Origin: Cytophagales bacterium
GTDB lineage: Bacteria > Bacteroidota > Bacteroidia > Cytophagales > Cyclobacteriaceae
NCBI GenBank assembly: GCA_022360055.1
Contig: JAKSDO010000266.1
Coordinates: 1-64,000, forward strand
Length of the DNA: 64,000 nt
Direction of reading: 5' to 3'
Shown: positions 17,226 to 27,333 of the stretch, piece by piece
Layout of the letters: each line of letters begins with the position of its first letter
Position numbering within the stretch: the stretch's first letter is position 1
Position numbers and translations under genes: made by a program
Notes under the pieces: model-generated
Seen by the model: only the letters and a program-made list of their open reading frames with translations
Database searches by the model: none
What the model was told of the DNA's origin: nothing

Positions 17226-17566
17226 TAAAAAAGTATCATTTCGAACTTGTGAGAAATCCGGTTCAATCAACACCGGGCCACTGCTAATAAGCCAGATCTC
17301 TCCGGACGTCGAGATGACAAGGTGGAAGCTACTAATGAACAATATCTGCAAAGGTCGGATGATCGATAACGATCGACATTGCAGGCACTTTCTTACTCAG
17401 TTGGTGTGTATTACCAATTACGTTCATTTTGGCTAAATTGATTTGCACTTATATTGGCCGCGAGATGACAAGGGAGGAGCGTCGAAATAAAATAAACGTC
17501 GTTTTTAATTTTAAGGGTCAGGTATGGCAAAACCTGCGAGCCAATAGCCGGCCTCGCAACCAAAAA
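17226..17566. repeat. Intergenic region with two dispersed repeats (proA/dnaA)
   Basis: No gene is seen between the convergent proA and dnaA. 17236-17318 is REP-like: its ends, TCATTTCGA and TCGAGATGA, are near-inverted, and 17244-17284 is nearly identical to 30392-30432. A second element at about 17465-17515 (ATGACAAGG, GGAGC, then TCGAAATAA and AACGTCGTTTTTAATTTTA) recurs inverted at 32636-32684. Such intergenic repeats are common in Bacteroidota. Confidence 0.7.
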
Positions 17567-18976
17567 CTAAATCGCCTTAAGCTTCAGCTTTTTTCTCAGT
17601 TCATCCACGGATTTCTTGAAGTTGTTATCCGTATCATACAGATCATTTACGGTTTGTACCGCATGAATTACTGTGCTGTGATCTCTTCCTCCAAAATGAT
17701 ATCCGATCGATTTGAGCGACAGATTTGTATATTCCTTGGAAAAATACATGGCAAGTTGGCGGGCCATGACAATTTCCTTTTTTCTGGTCTTGTCCTTAAG
17801 CTGATCAATTGAAACCTTAAAAAACTCCGAAACTGTTTTTTGTATATAATCAATTCCGACTTCGGAGTCGATATCGTGCACGATGCTCTTTAAGGTTTGT
17901 TTGGCCAGCTCAAGATCAATTTCCTTTTTTACAAGTGAGGCATTTGCAATCAGCGAAATGATGACACCTTCCAATTCGCGCACGTTCGTGTCGACGCTAT
18001 ACGCCAGGTATTCCACGACATTGTCCGGAATATTTATGCCGTCGGATTGCATCTTCCTGTTAATGATCGCCATTCGGGTTTCGTAATCCGGTTGCTGCAA
18101 ATCAGCCGTCAACCCCCATTTAAATCTGCTGACAAGACGTTCCATAAGCCCGTCGAGATCTTTGGGGGGCCGGTCACTCGTCATAATTATTTGACTCCCG
18201 GACTGGTGAAGATGATTAAAAATATGAAAGAAAATCTCCTGGGTTTTCTCTTTCCCTTCAAAAAACTGAACATCATCAATGATGAGCACATCCACTTTAA
18301 GATAAAAATTGGAGAACTCCTGGATATTGTTATTCTTGATGGCGTCAAAAAACTGATTGGCAAATTTTTCAGACGAGACATAATGCACGGCCTTCTTCTC
18401 CGATCCGTTCAATATTTCGTTTCCGATGGCCTGCACCAAATGAGTTTTCCCCAGACCTACTCCCCCGTAAAGCATAAGCGGATTAAAGGAAGTAACCCCG
18501 GGACGTTGAGCCACCGCATATCCGGCGGATCTTGCCAATCGATTGCAATCCCCTTCAATAAAATTATCAAAAGAATATGACGGATTTAACTTAATATCAT
18601 AACCAAATAATTCCAGAGAATTAATTTTCTTCGCGGAGTCAAATTTTGAGGCAACCCTCGGCTTTCCCGATACGGGGTTGTTTGGTAAGTTTATGGTATA
18701 GGGCTGGTTGGAACCGTCACCGGTATCTACCACTACAGAATATTCAAGTTGAAAATCCTTCCCCAATCTGTCGTCAATTACATCCCTAAGTATCTGAACA
18801 TAATGCTCTTCCAAATACTCATAAAAAAATTGACTGGGGACTTGTATGGTCAATATTTTGTTTTCGAGGCGAATTGGTCTTATTGGTTTGAACCATGTCT
18901 CAAATCCCTGCTCACCTACATCGTCTCTTAATTTGGAAAGACAACTGCTCCACGCTGTATTATGGTCGTTATGCAT
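17567..18976 (-). CDS. dnaA: Chromosomal replication initiator DnaA
   Basis: 469 aa initiator protein. Domain I (1-85, with WxxxL and FETWFKPI), linker, then the AAA+ domain with Walker A GGVGLGKTH (171-179) and Walker B VLIIDDVQF (about 235), and the C-terminal DNA-binding domain with the DnaA signature GGRDHSTVIHA (about 435-445). The start gives the normal MHNDHNTAW opening. No dnaN follows; in many Bacteroidota dnaA stands alone. It is divergent from the mutase genes. Confidence 0.97.
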   Translation of the reverse strand: MHNDHNTAWSSCLSKLRDDVGEQGFETWFKPIRPIRLENKILTIQVPSQFFYEYLEEHYVQILRDVIDDRLGKDFQLEYSVVVDTGDGSNQPYTINLPNNPVSGKPRVASKFDSAKKINSLELFGYDIKLNPSYSFDNFIEGDCNRLARSAGYAVAQRPGVTSFNPLMLYGGVGLGKTHLVQAIGNEILNGSEKKAVHYVSSEKFANQFFDAIKNNNIQEFSNFYLKVDVLIIDDVQFFEGKEKTQEIFFHIFNHLHQSGSQIIMTSDRPPKDLDGLMERLVSRFKWGLTADLQQPDYETRMAIINRKMQSDGINIPDNVVEYLAYSVDTNVRELEGVIISLIANASLVKKEIDLELAKQTLKSIVHDIDSEVGIDYIQKTVSEFFKVSIDQLKDKTRKKEIVMARQLAMYFSKEYTNLSLKSIGYHFGGRDHSTVIHAVQTVNDLYDTDNNFKKSVDELRKKLKLKAI

Positions 18977-19367
18977 CAGTTAAAAAACCGGGTTCTGTTA
19001 AGGTTATAATTTCAAAAAAAGGAAACAAATTTGAGAAAAAAATGTCAGACAAAAAACTGAAATATCGACCGGACTCTTTTTTATTATATTTTACAGCCTT
19101 TTACAGTACATTTAAATAAAAAAATCTTTAAATAATATAATTTCCCCTATTCGAAACATTAATTTTCCTCTAATTCTCTACCGAAAGTCTTGTTTTACCA
19201 TTATCACAATTTTACGTGATATAAATCATATTTTACAATGATTAGCATCATTCGAAATTCTTAACAATAAAGGCTAATTTTGCTCTTCCAAATTAAGATG
19301 TATTCTAATTAATCTTGCTTGACAAAAGCACATTCAATTTAATCAAATTATTGAATTATACATACTC
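18977..19367. promoter_or_regulatory. AT-rich divergent intergenic region (dnaA/mutA)
   Basis: 391 bases without a gene. A TAATTTTG -7 box (19275-19282) with a weak TTCG 20 bases upstream may serve mutA, about 85 bases before its ATG. One TTATCACAA (19201-19209) resembles a DnaA box with mismatches, but no cluster of TTATCCACA boxes is visible, so I do not call an origin. Confidence 0.4.
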
Positions 19368-21233
19368 ATGAAAGAAGGAAAATCTTCAGAAAATTTATTC
19401 TCCGAATTTCCGGGCGTTCCCAAATCCCAGTGGAAGGAAAAGACACTTGCGGATTTGAAGGGGGCTGACTTCGATAAGAAGTTGGTTTGGAGAACATTGG
19501 AAGGCTTTGATCTTCAGCCTTATTACTCGAACGAAGATCTGGATGGACTCGACTATCTGAAGAATTTTGAGAGCAGCATTCTCAATACGGAAGACGGATC
19601 TCAAGGACCGAGATACTGGGTAAACAGAGAAAAAATTGTTGTCGACGACGCCGAATCCGCAAACGCGGCAGCTGTTGCCGCTTTAAATAGCGGAGCGGAT
19701 GGATTGATCTTTGACCTTTCGGGAAAGGAAGACATAGACATCAAAAAATTGCTCAACAACATCCTCCCCCTTCACTGCTCGGTCTCATTCATTGCCGACC
19801 GCAATGCCGCCAAGCTGATCAAGGGATATTTTACTTACGAAAGTGAAAACCACATCGAGACCTTTCAGCTTTTCGGAAGTCTGAATTACGATCCCATCAA
19901 GAACCTTATGTTAAAAGGTGAAATGGCCAAAGACGGATTCGAGGTGGTAAAAGAAATCATCGAGGTCACAGACATCGCCGAACGTTTCTATGGCCTTACC
20001 GTAAACGGTGCTCAATTCCAGAACTCGGGATCAAGCCTGGTTCAGGAGCTGGCCTTCACACTCAATGTGGCCGTCGAGTATATCGACAAATTGGGTGAAC
20101 TGGGGGTAAGTCCGGAAAAAGTAATCAAGAACCTTGAATTTTCCATGGCGGTGGGCACAGACTATTTCCTGGAAATCGCCAAACTAAGGGCTTTGAGAAT
20201 TCTGTTCTTCAAAATTGCGGAATCTTACGGCCTCACAGATTATGACCCTGGTGATCTGAACATTCACGCAGTCTCCTCAGGCTGGACAAAAACAGTTTAT
20301 GATCCCTATGTAAACATGCTTCGAAATACAACGGAAGCCATGTCGGCCGTGATCGGTGGGTGTAATGCCATTACTATTGCTCCTTACAACGAAAATTTTG
20401 AGCAGACCACCGAACTGTCCAGGAGGATTTCCAGAAATGTCTCAAACATGCTCAAGGAGGAATCCTATTTTGACAAAATCGTCGACCCGTCTGCCGGCTC
20501 TTATTACATCGAAAACATCACCGATGAAATGGTTCAAAAAGCGTGGGAATTATTTGCAGAAGTCGAGCGCGAAGGCGGATTTATCGAAAGCTTCCGCGCA
20601 GGTAAAATCCAGGCCGGAATTGCGGAGACCAAAGCAAAAAGGCTCAAGCTGGCCGCACAGCGGCGAGAGGTATTTGTCGGAACAAATCAATATCCGAATA
20701 CGAACGAACAACTCGATCCCGATACGTTAAATTCCACACCTGTTGTCGAAGGAGAAACTGAAGTATTAAAACCGGAAAACGGAGCAATTCGGTTTGAAGC
20801 TTTAAGGTTGGCGACCGACAGGTACGCTAAAAAGAATGGCAAGCGACCAAAGGCATTTTTGGCGCTGATCGGTAAAAATCCGGCCATGAGAACGGCAAGA
20901 GCTCAATTCAGCGGCGGTTTTATAGGTTGCGGAGGGTTCGGAATTGTAGATGGTATAATCACCAAATCCAATGAGGAAGCGCTTCGGAAAGCACTTGACC
21001 AAAATGCTGAAATCACAGTGATCTGCGGATCCGATGATGATTATGCAACTTTGGGTGTGGAATTTGCAAAGAAATTCAAAGAAGCGAAGAAAGATGGCAT
21101 TCTGGTATTGGCCGGATACCCCGCCGAATCAATTGATGCTTTAAAAGAAGCCGGAGTAGATGAATTTATACACCTCAGAGCAGATCTGATAAATACCCTG
21201 AACAGCTTCCAACAAAAATTGAACATCATTTAA
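19368..21233 (+). CDS. mutA: Methylmalonyl-CoA mutase small subunit
   Basis: 621 aa beta (non-catalytic) subunit of the B12-dependent mutase that interconverts methylmalonyl-CoA and succinyl-CoA. It has the mutase barrel (about 30-450; VSSGWTKTVYDPYVNMLRNTTEA) and a C-terminal B12-like domain that lacks the DxHxxG cobalamin histidine, as expected for MutA. mutB follows after 11 bases. Together they link propionate and odd-chain or branched amino-acid breakdown to the TCA cycle. Confidence 0.94.
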   Translation: MKEGKSSENLFSEFPGVPKSQWKEKTLADLKGADFDKKLVWRTLEGFDLQPYYSNEDLDGLDYLKNFESSILNTEDGSQGPRYWVNREKIVVDDAESANAAAVAALNSGADGLIFDLSGKEDIDIKKLLNNILPLHCSVSFIADRNAAKLIKGYFTYESENHIETFQLFGSLNYDPIKNLMLKGEMAKDGFEVVKEIIEVTDIAERFYGLTVNGAQFQNSGSSLVQELAFTLNVAVEYIDKLGELGVSPEKVIKNLEFSMAVGTDYFLEIAKLRALRILFFKIAESYGLTDYDPGDLNIHAVSSGWTKTVYDPYVNMLRNTTEAMSAVIGGCNAITIAPYNENFEQTTELSRRISRNVSNMLKEESYFDKIVDPSAGSYYIENITDEMVQKAWELFAEVEREGGFIESFRAGKIQAGIAETKAKRLKLAAQRREVFVGTNQYPNTNEQLDPDTLNSTPVVEGETEVLKPENGAIRFEALRLATDRYAKKNGKRPKAFLALIGKNPAMRTARAQFSGGFIGCGGFGIVDGIITKSNEEALRKALDQNAEITVICGSDDDYATLGVEFAKKFKEAKKDGILVLAGYPAESIDALKEAGVDEFIHLRADLINTLNSFQQKLNII

Positions 21234-21244
21234 TCCGTAAATAG

Positions 21245-23389
21245 ATGAGACCAGATTTTTCAAAAATTTCATATGAAGATATAAAGGGCAGCAAGCCTGT
21301 CCTGAAACATAAATCGGCTAAGCAACAATCCTGGATATCTGCAGAGAAGATCAAAGTAAAACCGCTTTATTCGACCGATGATTTACAGGGAGTGGAACAT
21401 ATGAATTATGCTTCCGGTATTCCTCCGTTTTTAAGAGGACCGTACTCGACCATGTACGTCATGAGGCCATGGACTGTTCGTCAGTATGCGGGATTTTCCA
21501 CAGCCGAAGAGTCCAATGCGTTTTACAGGCGCAACCTCGCCGCCGGTCAGAAAGGATTATCCATTGCTTTTGACCTTGCGACGCACAGAGGATATGATTC
21601 CGACCATCCCAGAGTGGTTGGCGATGTGGGCAAAGCAGGTGTAGCGATCGACTCAATTGCCGATATGAAGATCCTGTTTGATCAGATTCCTCTGGACAAG
21701 ATGTCGGTCTCCATGACGATGAACGGCGCGGTAATTCCGGTCATGGCATTTTACATTGTGGCTGCCGAAGAACAGGGAGTGAAACCGGAGCAACTGAGCG
21801 GGACGATCCAGAACGATATTTTGAAGGAGTTCATGGTGCGAAATACGTACATCTATCCGCCTCTCCCTTCGATGAAGATCATTGCGGATATCTTTGAATA
21901 CACTTCGAAATTCATGCCGAAATTCAACTCGATCAGTATTTCAGGATATCACATGCAGGAAGCGGGCGCCACCGCAGACATTGAGTTGGCCTATACTTTG
22001 GCAGATGGGCTGGAGTACTTGAGAACCGGGATCAAGGCCGGGATCGACATTGATAAATTTGCTCCGCGACTTTCATTTTTCTGGGCCATTGGCATGAACC
22101 ACTTCATGGAAATTGCCAAGATGAGAGCGGGACGATTGCTTTGGGCAAAACTGGTAAAACAATTCAATCCGAAGAATCCCAAGTCCATGTCTTTGAGAAC
22201 CCACAGCCAGACTTCAGGTTGGTCATTGACGGAGCAAGATCCGTTCAACAACGTAACGCGAACTGCGGTTGAAGCGATGGGTGCCGCGCTCGGGCATACA
22301 CAGTCCCTGCACACCAATGCGCTGGATGAGGCAATTGCTCTTCCAACAGACTTTTCCGCAAGAATTGCGCGAAATACTCAGTTGTACATCCAGGATGAGA
22401 CAAACATCTGCCGGGCGGTGGACCCGTGGGCCGGATCGTACTACGTCGAAAAATTGACACACGAGCTTGCGCACAAAGCATGGGAGCTGATCCAGGAGGT
22501 CGAAGAGCTTGGCGGAATGGCAAAAGCCATCGAAACCGGCCTTCCAAAAATGAGAATCGAAGAAGCCGCGGCCAGAAAGCAGGCCAGAATCGATTCCGGA
22601 AGAGATGTCATCGTTGGTGTAAACAAATACCAGACGGATGAAGAAACGGATATCGAATTGCTGGAGGTCGATAATACGGCAGTAAGACAGGCGCAGTTGG
22701 AACGTTTGGCCGCCTTGAAAGCCGAAAGGAATAATGAGGATGTGCAGGCAGCGCTGGAAGCGCTCACAAAATGTGCTGCGGGCGGAAAAGGCAACTTGCT
22801 GGACCTGGCCGTCGATGCGGCGAGAAAACGGGCAACCCTGGGTGAGATTTCCGACGCCATGGAAAAAGAATTTGGCCGACATACAGCTACAATCCGTTCT
22901 ATTTCAGGTGTTTACTCGGCGGAAGCTTCTGCGGATGAAAGCTTTGAAGAAGCAAAAACACTGGCTGACAAATTCTCCGAACTTGAAGGCCGGCGACCGC
23001 GAATTATGGTCGCCAAAATGGGACAAGACGGCCACGACAGAGGCGCGAAGGTTATTTCGACCAGCTTTGCCGATCTTGGATTTGACGTGGACATCGGTCC
23101 CCTCTTCCAGACACCGGAAGAAGTGGCCCGGCAAGCGACTGAGAATGACGTGCACGTGGTGGGGGCCTCAAGCCTGGCCGCAGGCCATAAAACGCTCGTA
23201 CCCCAATTGATCGAAGAGTTGAAGAAGTTAGGCCGGGAAGATATCATGGTGGTTGCCGGAGGGGTAATCCCCCCGAAAGATTATGATTTTCTGTACAGTG
23301 CAGGCGTAGCCGGAGTATTCGGGCCCGGATCCGTTATTGCAAAATGTGCCAAGGACATTCTTGAAAAACTGTTGGAACAAGAATCGTAA
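21245..23389 (+). CDS. mutB: Methylmalonyl-CoA mutase large subunit
   Basis: 714 aa catalytic subunit. The barrel has [14 protein letters not shown] and the substrate segment [12 protein letters not shown]; the C-terminal cobalamin domain has DGHDRG (about residue 595), whose histidine binds the cobalt, and the later GASSLAAGH and [12 protein letters not shown] blocks. Paired with mutA (11-base gap) it forms the alpha-beta enzyme. A strong terminator follows at 23411. Confidence 0.97.
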   Translation: MRPDFSKISYEDIKGSKPVLKHKSAKQQSWISAEKIKVKPLYSTDDLQGVEHMNYASGIPPFLRGPYSTMYVMRPWTVRQYAGFSTAEESNAFYRRNLAAGQKGLSIAFDLATHRGYDSDHPRVVGDVGKAGVAIDSIADMKILFDQIPLDKMSVSMTMNGAVIPVMAFYIVAAEEQGVKPEQLSGTIQNDILKEFMVRNTYIYPPLPSMKIIADIFEYTSKFMPKFNSISISGYHMQEAGATADIELAYTLADGLEYLRTGIKAGIDIDKFAPRLSFFWAIGMNHFMEIAKMRAGRLLWAKLVKQFNPKNPKSMSLRTHSQTSGWSLTEQDPFNNVTRTAVEAMGAALGHTQSLHTNALDEAIALPTDFSARIARNTQLYIQDETNICRAVDPWAGSYYVEKLTHELAHKAWELIQEVEELGGMAKAIETGLPKMRIEEAAARKQARIDSGRDVIVGVNKYQTDEETDIELLEVDNTAVRQAQLERLAALKAERNNEDVQAALEALTKCAAGGKGNLLDLAVDAARKRATLGEISDAMEKEFGRHTATIRSISGVYSAEASADESFEEAKTLADKFSELEGRRPRIMVAKMGQDGHDRGAKVISTSFADLGFDVDIGPLFQTPEEVARQATENDVHVVGASSLAAGHKTLVPQLIEELKKLGREDIMVVAGGVIPPKDYDFLYSAGVAGVFGPGSVIAKCAKDILEKLLEQES

Positions 23390-23410
23390 TAAAAATTATT
23401 TATACGCTGC

Positions 23411-23446
23411 AAGCCTCTGCAATTCGTTTTGCAGAGGCTTTTTTAT
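23411..23446 (+). terminator. Rho-independent terminator after mutAB
   Basis: AAGCCTCTGC (23411-23420) pairs perfectly with GCAGAGGCTT (23431-23440) around a short loop that can add A-T pairs, followed by TTTTATATTTTT. It lies 22 bases after the mutB stop. Confidence 0.9.
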
Positions 23447-23472
23447 ATTTTTAGAAAAATACATGTATTGAT

Positions 23473-24255
23473 ATGGAGTTTCACGGATTAATTGCCGCGG
23501 GCGGGGTAGCAAGCAGATTGGGAGCGCTGCCATGCAGCAAGGAAATACTTCCCCTGGCAAATCACTTTACAAACAATCGAATTATGGTGGTTTGTGAAAA
23601 CCTGATCAGCTATTACAGAATTGCCGGCATACAAAACATTCATTTCATCATCAGAAAAGGAAAATGGGACATTCCTCAATTGTTGGGAGACGGGTCCGAA
23701 AACCAGGTCAATATTACCTATCACATGATGAATTTGCCCTACGGAACACCTTTTACGCTGGACCAGGCCTATCCTTTTATTAAAGATAAATACATTGCCA
23801 TGGGATTCCCTGACATCATCATGGAACCTGCCGACGCGTTTTTAACGCTAAGGGAAAAATTAGTCCGTGCTAATCCGGATGTCGTTCTCGGCATCTTTCC
23901 GGTAGAATTCTACCAAAAATGGGACATGGTCGAATTTGAAAATGACAAAATCAAGGAGATCGTAATAAAAGGGAACCGCGCCGACCTGAAATACGGCTGG
24001 TCAAACGCCGTTTGGAAGCCGTCTTTTACCGAATTCATGCATCAATACCTTCGGGGGCTCTTAAAGAAAAATAAACGCGGCAGAAGGACCTTGTCCGATG
24101 GGACCGAAAGAGAATTATACGTTGGCGATATATTGATTGAAGCAATGAACGAAGGGCTTACCGTCGATTATGTAATTTTTGATCCTGGAGTGACCAACGA
24201 TATAGGCACACACGAAGAAATGGCAGCTTATTTAAAAAAGAGCATGGCAAAATAA
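23473..24255 (+). CDS. Sugar-phosphate nucleotidyltransferase-like protein
   Basis: 260 aa. The N-terminal IAAGGVASRLGALPCSKEILPL (residues 7-28) is a variant of the GGxGxRLxPxxxxxxK signature of NDP-sugar pyrophosphorylases, with the lysine in SKEILPL; the metal aspartate block is represented by AMGFPDIIMEP. It is shorter than typical RmlA (about 290 aa) and lacks a left-handed helix domain. The sugar and nucleotide are unknown. It stands alone between two terminators. Confidence 0.75.
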   Translation: MEFHGLIAAGGVASRLGALPCSKEILPLANHFTNNRIMVVCENLISYYRIAGIQNIHFIIRKGKWDIPQLLGDGSENQVNITYHMMNLPYGTPFTLDQAYPFIKDKYIAMGFPDIIMEPADAFLTLREKLVRANPDVVLGIFPVEFYQKWDMVEFENDKIKEIVIKGNRADLKYGWSNAVWKPSFTEFMHQYLRGLLKKNKRGRRTLSDGTERELYVGDILIEAMNEGLTVDYVIFDPGVTNDIGTHEEMAAYLKKSMAK

Positions 24256-24463
24256 TTTTTCAATCGTGAAAATCAATCTTAAGCGTCTGCCCAACGCAAG
24301 TATTCCCGGATGCCCGATCTACTGGAATTTCCGACGGGTAAATCGCCAGAATCAGCTTAGCATTCTCAACAAATTGATGTTTCAGGATCATCTTCGCAAT
24401 AAAATCGCAGATCCTGCTGACCAACGCACGCCCTCTTTCACGACAGTATAAAACTTACATAAA
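24256..24463. other. Intergenic gap, no gene seen
   Basis: About 200 bases between the nucleotidyltransferase and the terminator at 24464. A 61-codon open frame at 24266-24451 has no ribosome site, family likeness or typical codon use, and I take it as chance. Confidence 0.5.
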
Positions 24464-24495
24464 AAAACCGTTAGCTGTCTGTCGCCAACGGTTTT
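24464..24495. terminator. Bidirectional terminator between convergent genes
   Basis: AAAACCGTT (24464-24472) pairs with AACGGTTTT (24487-24495) around 14 bases. A-rich and T-rich flanks on both sides suit it to stop both the nucleotidyltransferase and lpd transcripts. Confidence 0.8.
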
Positions 24496-24515
24496 AACGT
24501 ATTTGTTTATGGTAT

Positions 24516-25910
24516 TTACAAATGAATCACCTCATCGTAAGCAGCGGCTGTGGCCTCCATCACCGCTTCCGACATGGTCGGGTGCGGATGGACGGTCTTG
24601 ATGATTTCGTGGCCGGTCGTTTCCAGCTTGCGCGCAGCAACCACCTCGGCGATCATTTCAGTGACATTGGCGCCAATCATATGCGCGCCCAACCACTCAC
24701 CATATTTGGCATCAAAAATCACTTTTACAAATCCATCTTTGGCTCCGGCAGCGCTTGCTTTTCCCGAAGCTGAGAATGGGAATTTACCGACTTTTATATC
24801 ATAGCCAGCTTCTTTTGCAGCTTTTTCAGTCATACCGACCGAAGCGATCTCCGGACTGCAATAAGTACAACCCGGAATATTTTCATAGTTCAACGACTCG
24901 GGATCGTGACCGGCAATTTTCTCGACACAGATTATTCCTTCGGCAGACGCCACATGCGCCAAAGCAGGCCCTTTCACAATATCTCCAATGGCATAAAACC
25001 CGGGGATATTTGTTTTGTAATAATCGTCGACAATTACTTTGCCCTGGTCCGTGGCAATTCCAACTTCTTCCAATCCGATGCCCTCCACATTCGTGGCCAC
25101 ACCGACGGCCGACAAGACAATTTCGCAATTGACGACTTCTTCTCCTTTCGGAGTTTTGATCGTGACTTTACAGCCCTTGCCGGAAGTATTCACCTGGGTT
25201 ACCTCAGAGCTTTTCATCACCTTAATTCCGGATTTCTTATAGGAGCGTTCCAATTGCTTAGACACCTCCTCATCTTCCAGGGGAACGATATTCGGAAGGA
25301 ATTCAACCAGTGTTACCTCTGTGCCAATGGCGTTATAGAAGTAGGCAAACTCCGAACCAATGGCGCCGGACCCTACAATTACCATGGACTTTGGCTGTTT
25401 GTCGAGTGACATCGCTTTCCTGTATCCGATGATCTTTTTGTGATCCAGTTTCAAATTTGGAAGCTCCCTGGATCGACCTCCTGTGGCCAGGATCACATGA
25501 TCGGCCTCATATACGGTTTTGGAGCCCTTATCGTCCTCTACCTCTACCTTTTTCCCGGGTTTCACCTTGCCAAAACCCGCTAAAACATCAATTTTATTTT
25601 TCTTGAACAGGAAATTTATTCCCTTACTCATTCCGGCCGCAACTCCGCGACTTCGCTGCACGATACCTTCAAAATCAACCTGGGCCTCTTTTACGCGGAT
25701 GCCGTAATCTTCGGCATGCTTCATATACTCAAATACCTGAGCGCTTTTCAACAAGGCCTTTGTGGGAATACATCCCCAATTCAGGCATATGCCTCCTACC
25801 TCTTCTCGTTCCACTACGGCGACCTTCATTCCCAATTGGGATGCTCGTATGGCGGCGACATACCCTCCCGGACCGCTTCCGATTACAATTACATTATACT
25901 TTACAGACAT
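24516..25910 (-). CDS. lpd: Dihydrolipoyl dehydrogenase
   Basis: 464 aa flavoprotein, the E3 of 2-oxoacid dehydrogenase complexes, which reoxidises dihydrolipoamide with NAD. It has FAD motif GSGPGG (11-16), redox cysteines C42 and C47 (GGICLNWGCIPT), the NAD motif GSGAIGSEF (about 181-189) and the C-terminal active-site pair in HPHPTMSE (about 440-447). A TAAATTTG box (25956-25949, minus strand) upstream could be its -7 element. E1 and E2 genes are not in the window. Confidence 0.96.
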   Translation of the reverse strand: MSVKYNVIVIGSGPGGYVAAIRASQLGMKVAVVEREEVGGICLNWGCIPTKALLKSAQVFEYMKHAEDYGIRVKEAQVDFEGIVQRSRGVAAGMSKGINFLFKKNKIDVLAGFGKVKPGKKVEVEDDKGSKTVYEADHVILATGGRSRELPNLKLDHKKIIGYRKAMSLDKQPKSMVIVGSGAIGSEFAYFYNAIGTEVTLVEFLPNIVPLEDEEVSKQLERSYKKSGIKVMKSSEVTQVNTSGKGCKVTIKTPKGEEVVNCEIVLSAVGVATNVEGIGLEEVGIATDQGKVIVDDYYKTNIPGFYAIGDIVKGPALAHVASAEGIICVEKIAGHDPESLNYENIPGCTYCSPEIASVGMTEKAAKEAGYDIKVGKFPFSASGKASAAGAKDGFVKVIFDAKYGEWLGAHMIGANVTEMIAEVVAARKLETTGHEIIKTVHPHPTMSEAVMEATAAAYDEVIHL

Positions 25911-26511
25911 TTTTGCGATTTTTCTTTTATAGAATTGATTTAGGAACGCAAATTTAAAGGATTAGGAATAAGAAAAAAACATTAGAAACAGCCTAATACA
26001 AATCATTTTCGTGATCGCATACAATCGATTTCTCATTTACATGCATCTGCCTTGTATTTTTCATTTCTCATACGGTGCATTCCATGAGTAATAAAGCCGT
26101 AATAACCGTCGGATACAATGATTATTCAAACGAGCATGGCCAACCCGGACCGCAATCTGCGGAGATGTAAAAAAGATGAAAAACCGCCGAAAGTCACGAT
26201 GCGTGAAAAATAAAATTTCCTGTCAGCCAGGCTATCCGGATATTCAGTCCGGACACCGGCTCAAATGCTCTGCAGCGGATGAATCATCAACGGCATCAAA
26301 ACAATTCGTTATCCGTATCAATTTTCCCCCCCAAAAAAATTCCGGAAGAAAATACGATCCCCAAAAATACCTTGATCAACTTTTACATCGGATTTCGGCC
26401 ATTAAGGCCGCAATAGGTTTAAACTAATTTCATAATTCCAAAAGGATAGCATAATTTTAAAGCTCCACTTTTTAAGAAATAACTAAGATTAAAAAAAAGA
26501 AACTATTGAAC
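25911..26511. other. 600-base intergenic region, no confident gene
   Basis: Between divergent lpd and fabG. It holds the possible lpd -7 box (25949-25956). An 83-codon open frame (26176-26427) is rich in Lys, Arg and Ser, shows no family likeness and has no clear start signal. No repeat or RNA structure was recognised. Confidence 0.5.
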
Positions 26512-27258
26512 ATGAAACTACTTGAAGGAAAAACTACACTTGTTACAGGCGCGTCAAAAGGTATTGGGAACGCGGTCGCCAAAAGATTTGCCGAACAGGG
26601 AGCAAATGTAGCATTTACATACTTGTCAAGCGTGGAAAAAGGCGAATCCCTTGAAAGGGAACTCTCCACAATGGGCATCAAAGCCAAAGGATACAGGTCG
26701 GATGCATCGGACTTCTCCGCAGCCGAACAATTAATAAACTCAGTGGTTGAAGATTTTGGCGGGTTGGACGTATTGGTAAACAACGCCGGCATCACGAAGG
26801 ATAATCTATTGATGCGAATGACGGAAGAAATGTGGGATACCGTGATTAATGTCAACCTCAAAAGCTGTTTCAATACCGTAAAAGCATCGACTAGAACTTT
26901 CATGAAACAAAAGAGCGGATCTATAATAAATATGACTTCCGTCGTTGGGATTAAGGGCAATGCCGGACAAGGCAATTATGCCGCGTCGAAATCAGGAATT
27001 ATCGGATTCACAAAATCCGTTGCGCTGGAGCTCGGAAGTCGCGGGGTTCGGTGCAATGCCATAGCTCCGGGTTTTATCGAAACGGAGATGACGGCAGTAC
27101 TGGATGAAAAAATGGTTCAGTCGTGGCGGGATGCGATACCTTTGAAAAGAGGAGGCACGCCCATGGATGTAGCTGATTGTGCCGTATTCCTTGCTTCGGA
27201 TATGTCCGCTTACATCACCGGTCAGGTGTTGCAGGTAGACGGCGGGATGCTCACCTAA
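26512..27258 (+). CDS. fabG: 3-oxoacyl-[ACP] reductase
   Basis: 248 aa short-chain dehydrogenase with the FabG pattern: cofactor loop TGASKGIG (12-19), NNAG (90-93), active-site S143, Y156 and K160 (NYAASK), and a C-terminal ITGQVLQVDGGM. It reduces 3-oxoacyl-ACP with NADPH in fatty-acid elongation. The ATG at 26512 is preferred to a TTG six bases upstream because it gives the usual MKLLEGK opening. No other fab genes are near, so a second reductase role is possible. Confidence 0.9.
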   Translation: MKLLEGKTTLVTGASKGIGNAVAKRFAEQGANVAFTYLSSVEKGESLERELSTMGIKAKGYRSDASDFSAAEQLINSVVEDFGGLDVLVNNAGITKDNLLMRMTEEMWDTVINVNLKSCFNTVKASTRTFMKQKSGSIINMTSVVGIKGNAGQGNYAASKSGIIGFTKSVALELGSRGVRCNAIAPGFIETEMTAVLDEKMVQSWRDAIPLKRGGTPMDVADCAVFLASDMSAYITGQVLQVDGGMLT

Positions 27259-27333
27259 TTGAAATCAGTGGGCTGTTGACCGTTGAAAAGCCCCAAAAGA
27301 CGGGATCAACGGTCGCAGCCCGACTTAAATTGT

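Noticed and set aside
17270-17300. GCCACTG and AAGCCAGA text resembling the end of a cobalamin riboswitch, near the B12-dependent mutase genes
   Set aside because: It lies after proA, far from and not upstream of mutA, the riboswitch core is missing, and the same text recurs in the unrelated repeat copy at 30.4 kb.
18977-19367. Replication origin beside dnaA
   Set aside because: Only one imperfect DnaA-box-like word was seen; no cluster or AT-rich unwinding repeats with boxes.
24266-24451. 61-codon open frame before the 24464 terminator
   Set aside because: Codon use and residue mix look random; it lies between two convergent genes with no promoter.
26176-26427. 83-codon open frame in the lpd/fabG gap
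   Set aside because: No family likeness, no clear ribosome site, Lys/Arg/Ser-rich composition typical of chance frames in AT-rich intergenic DNA.
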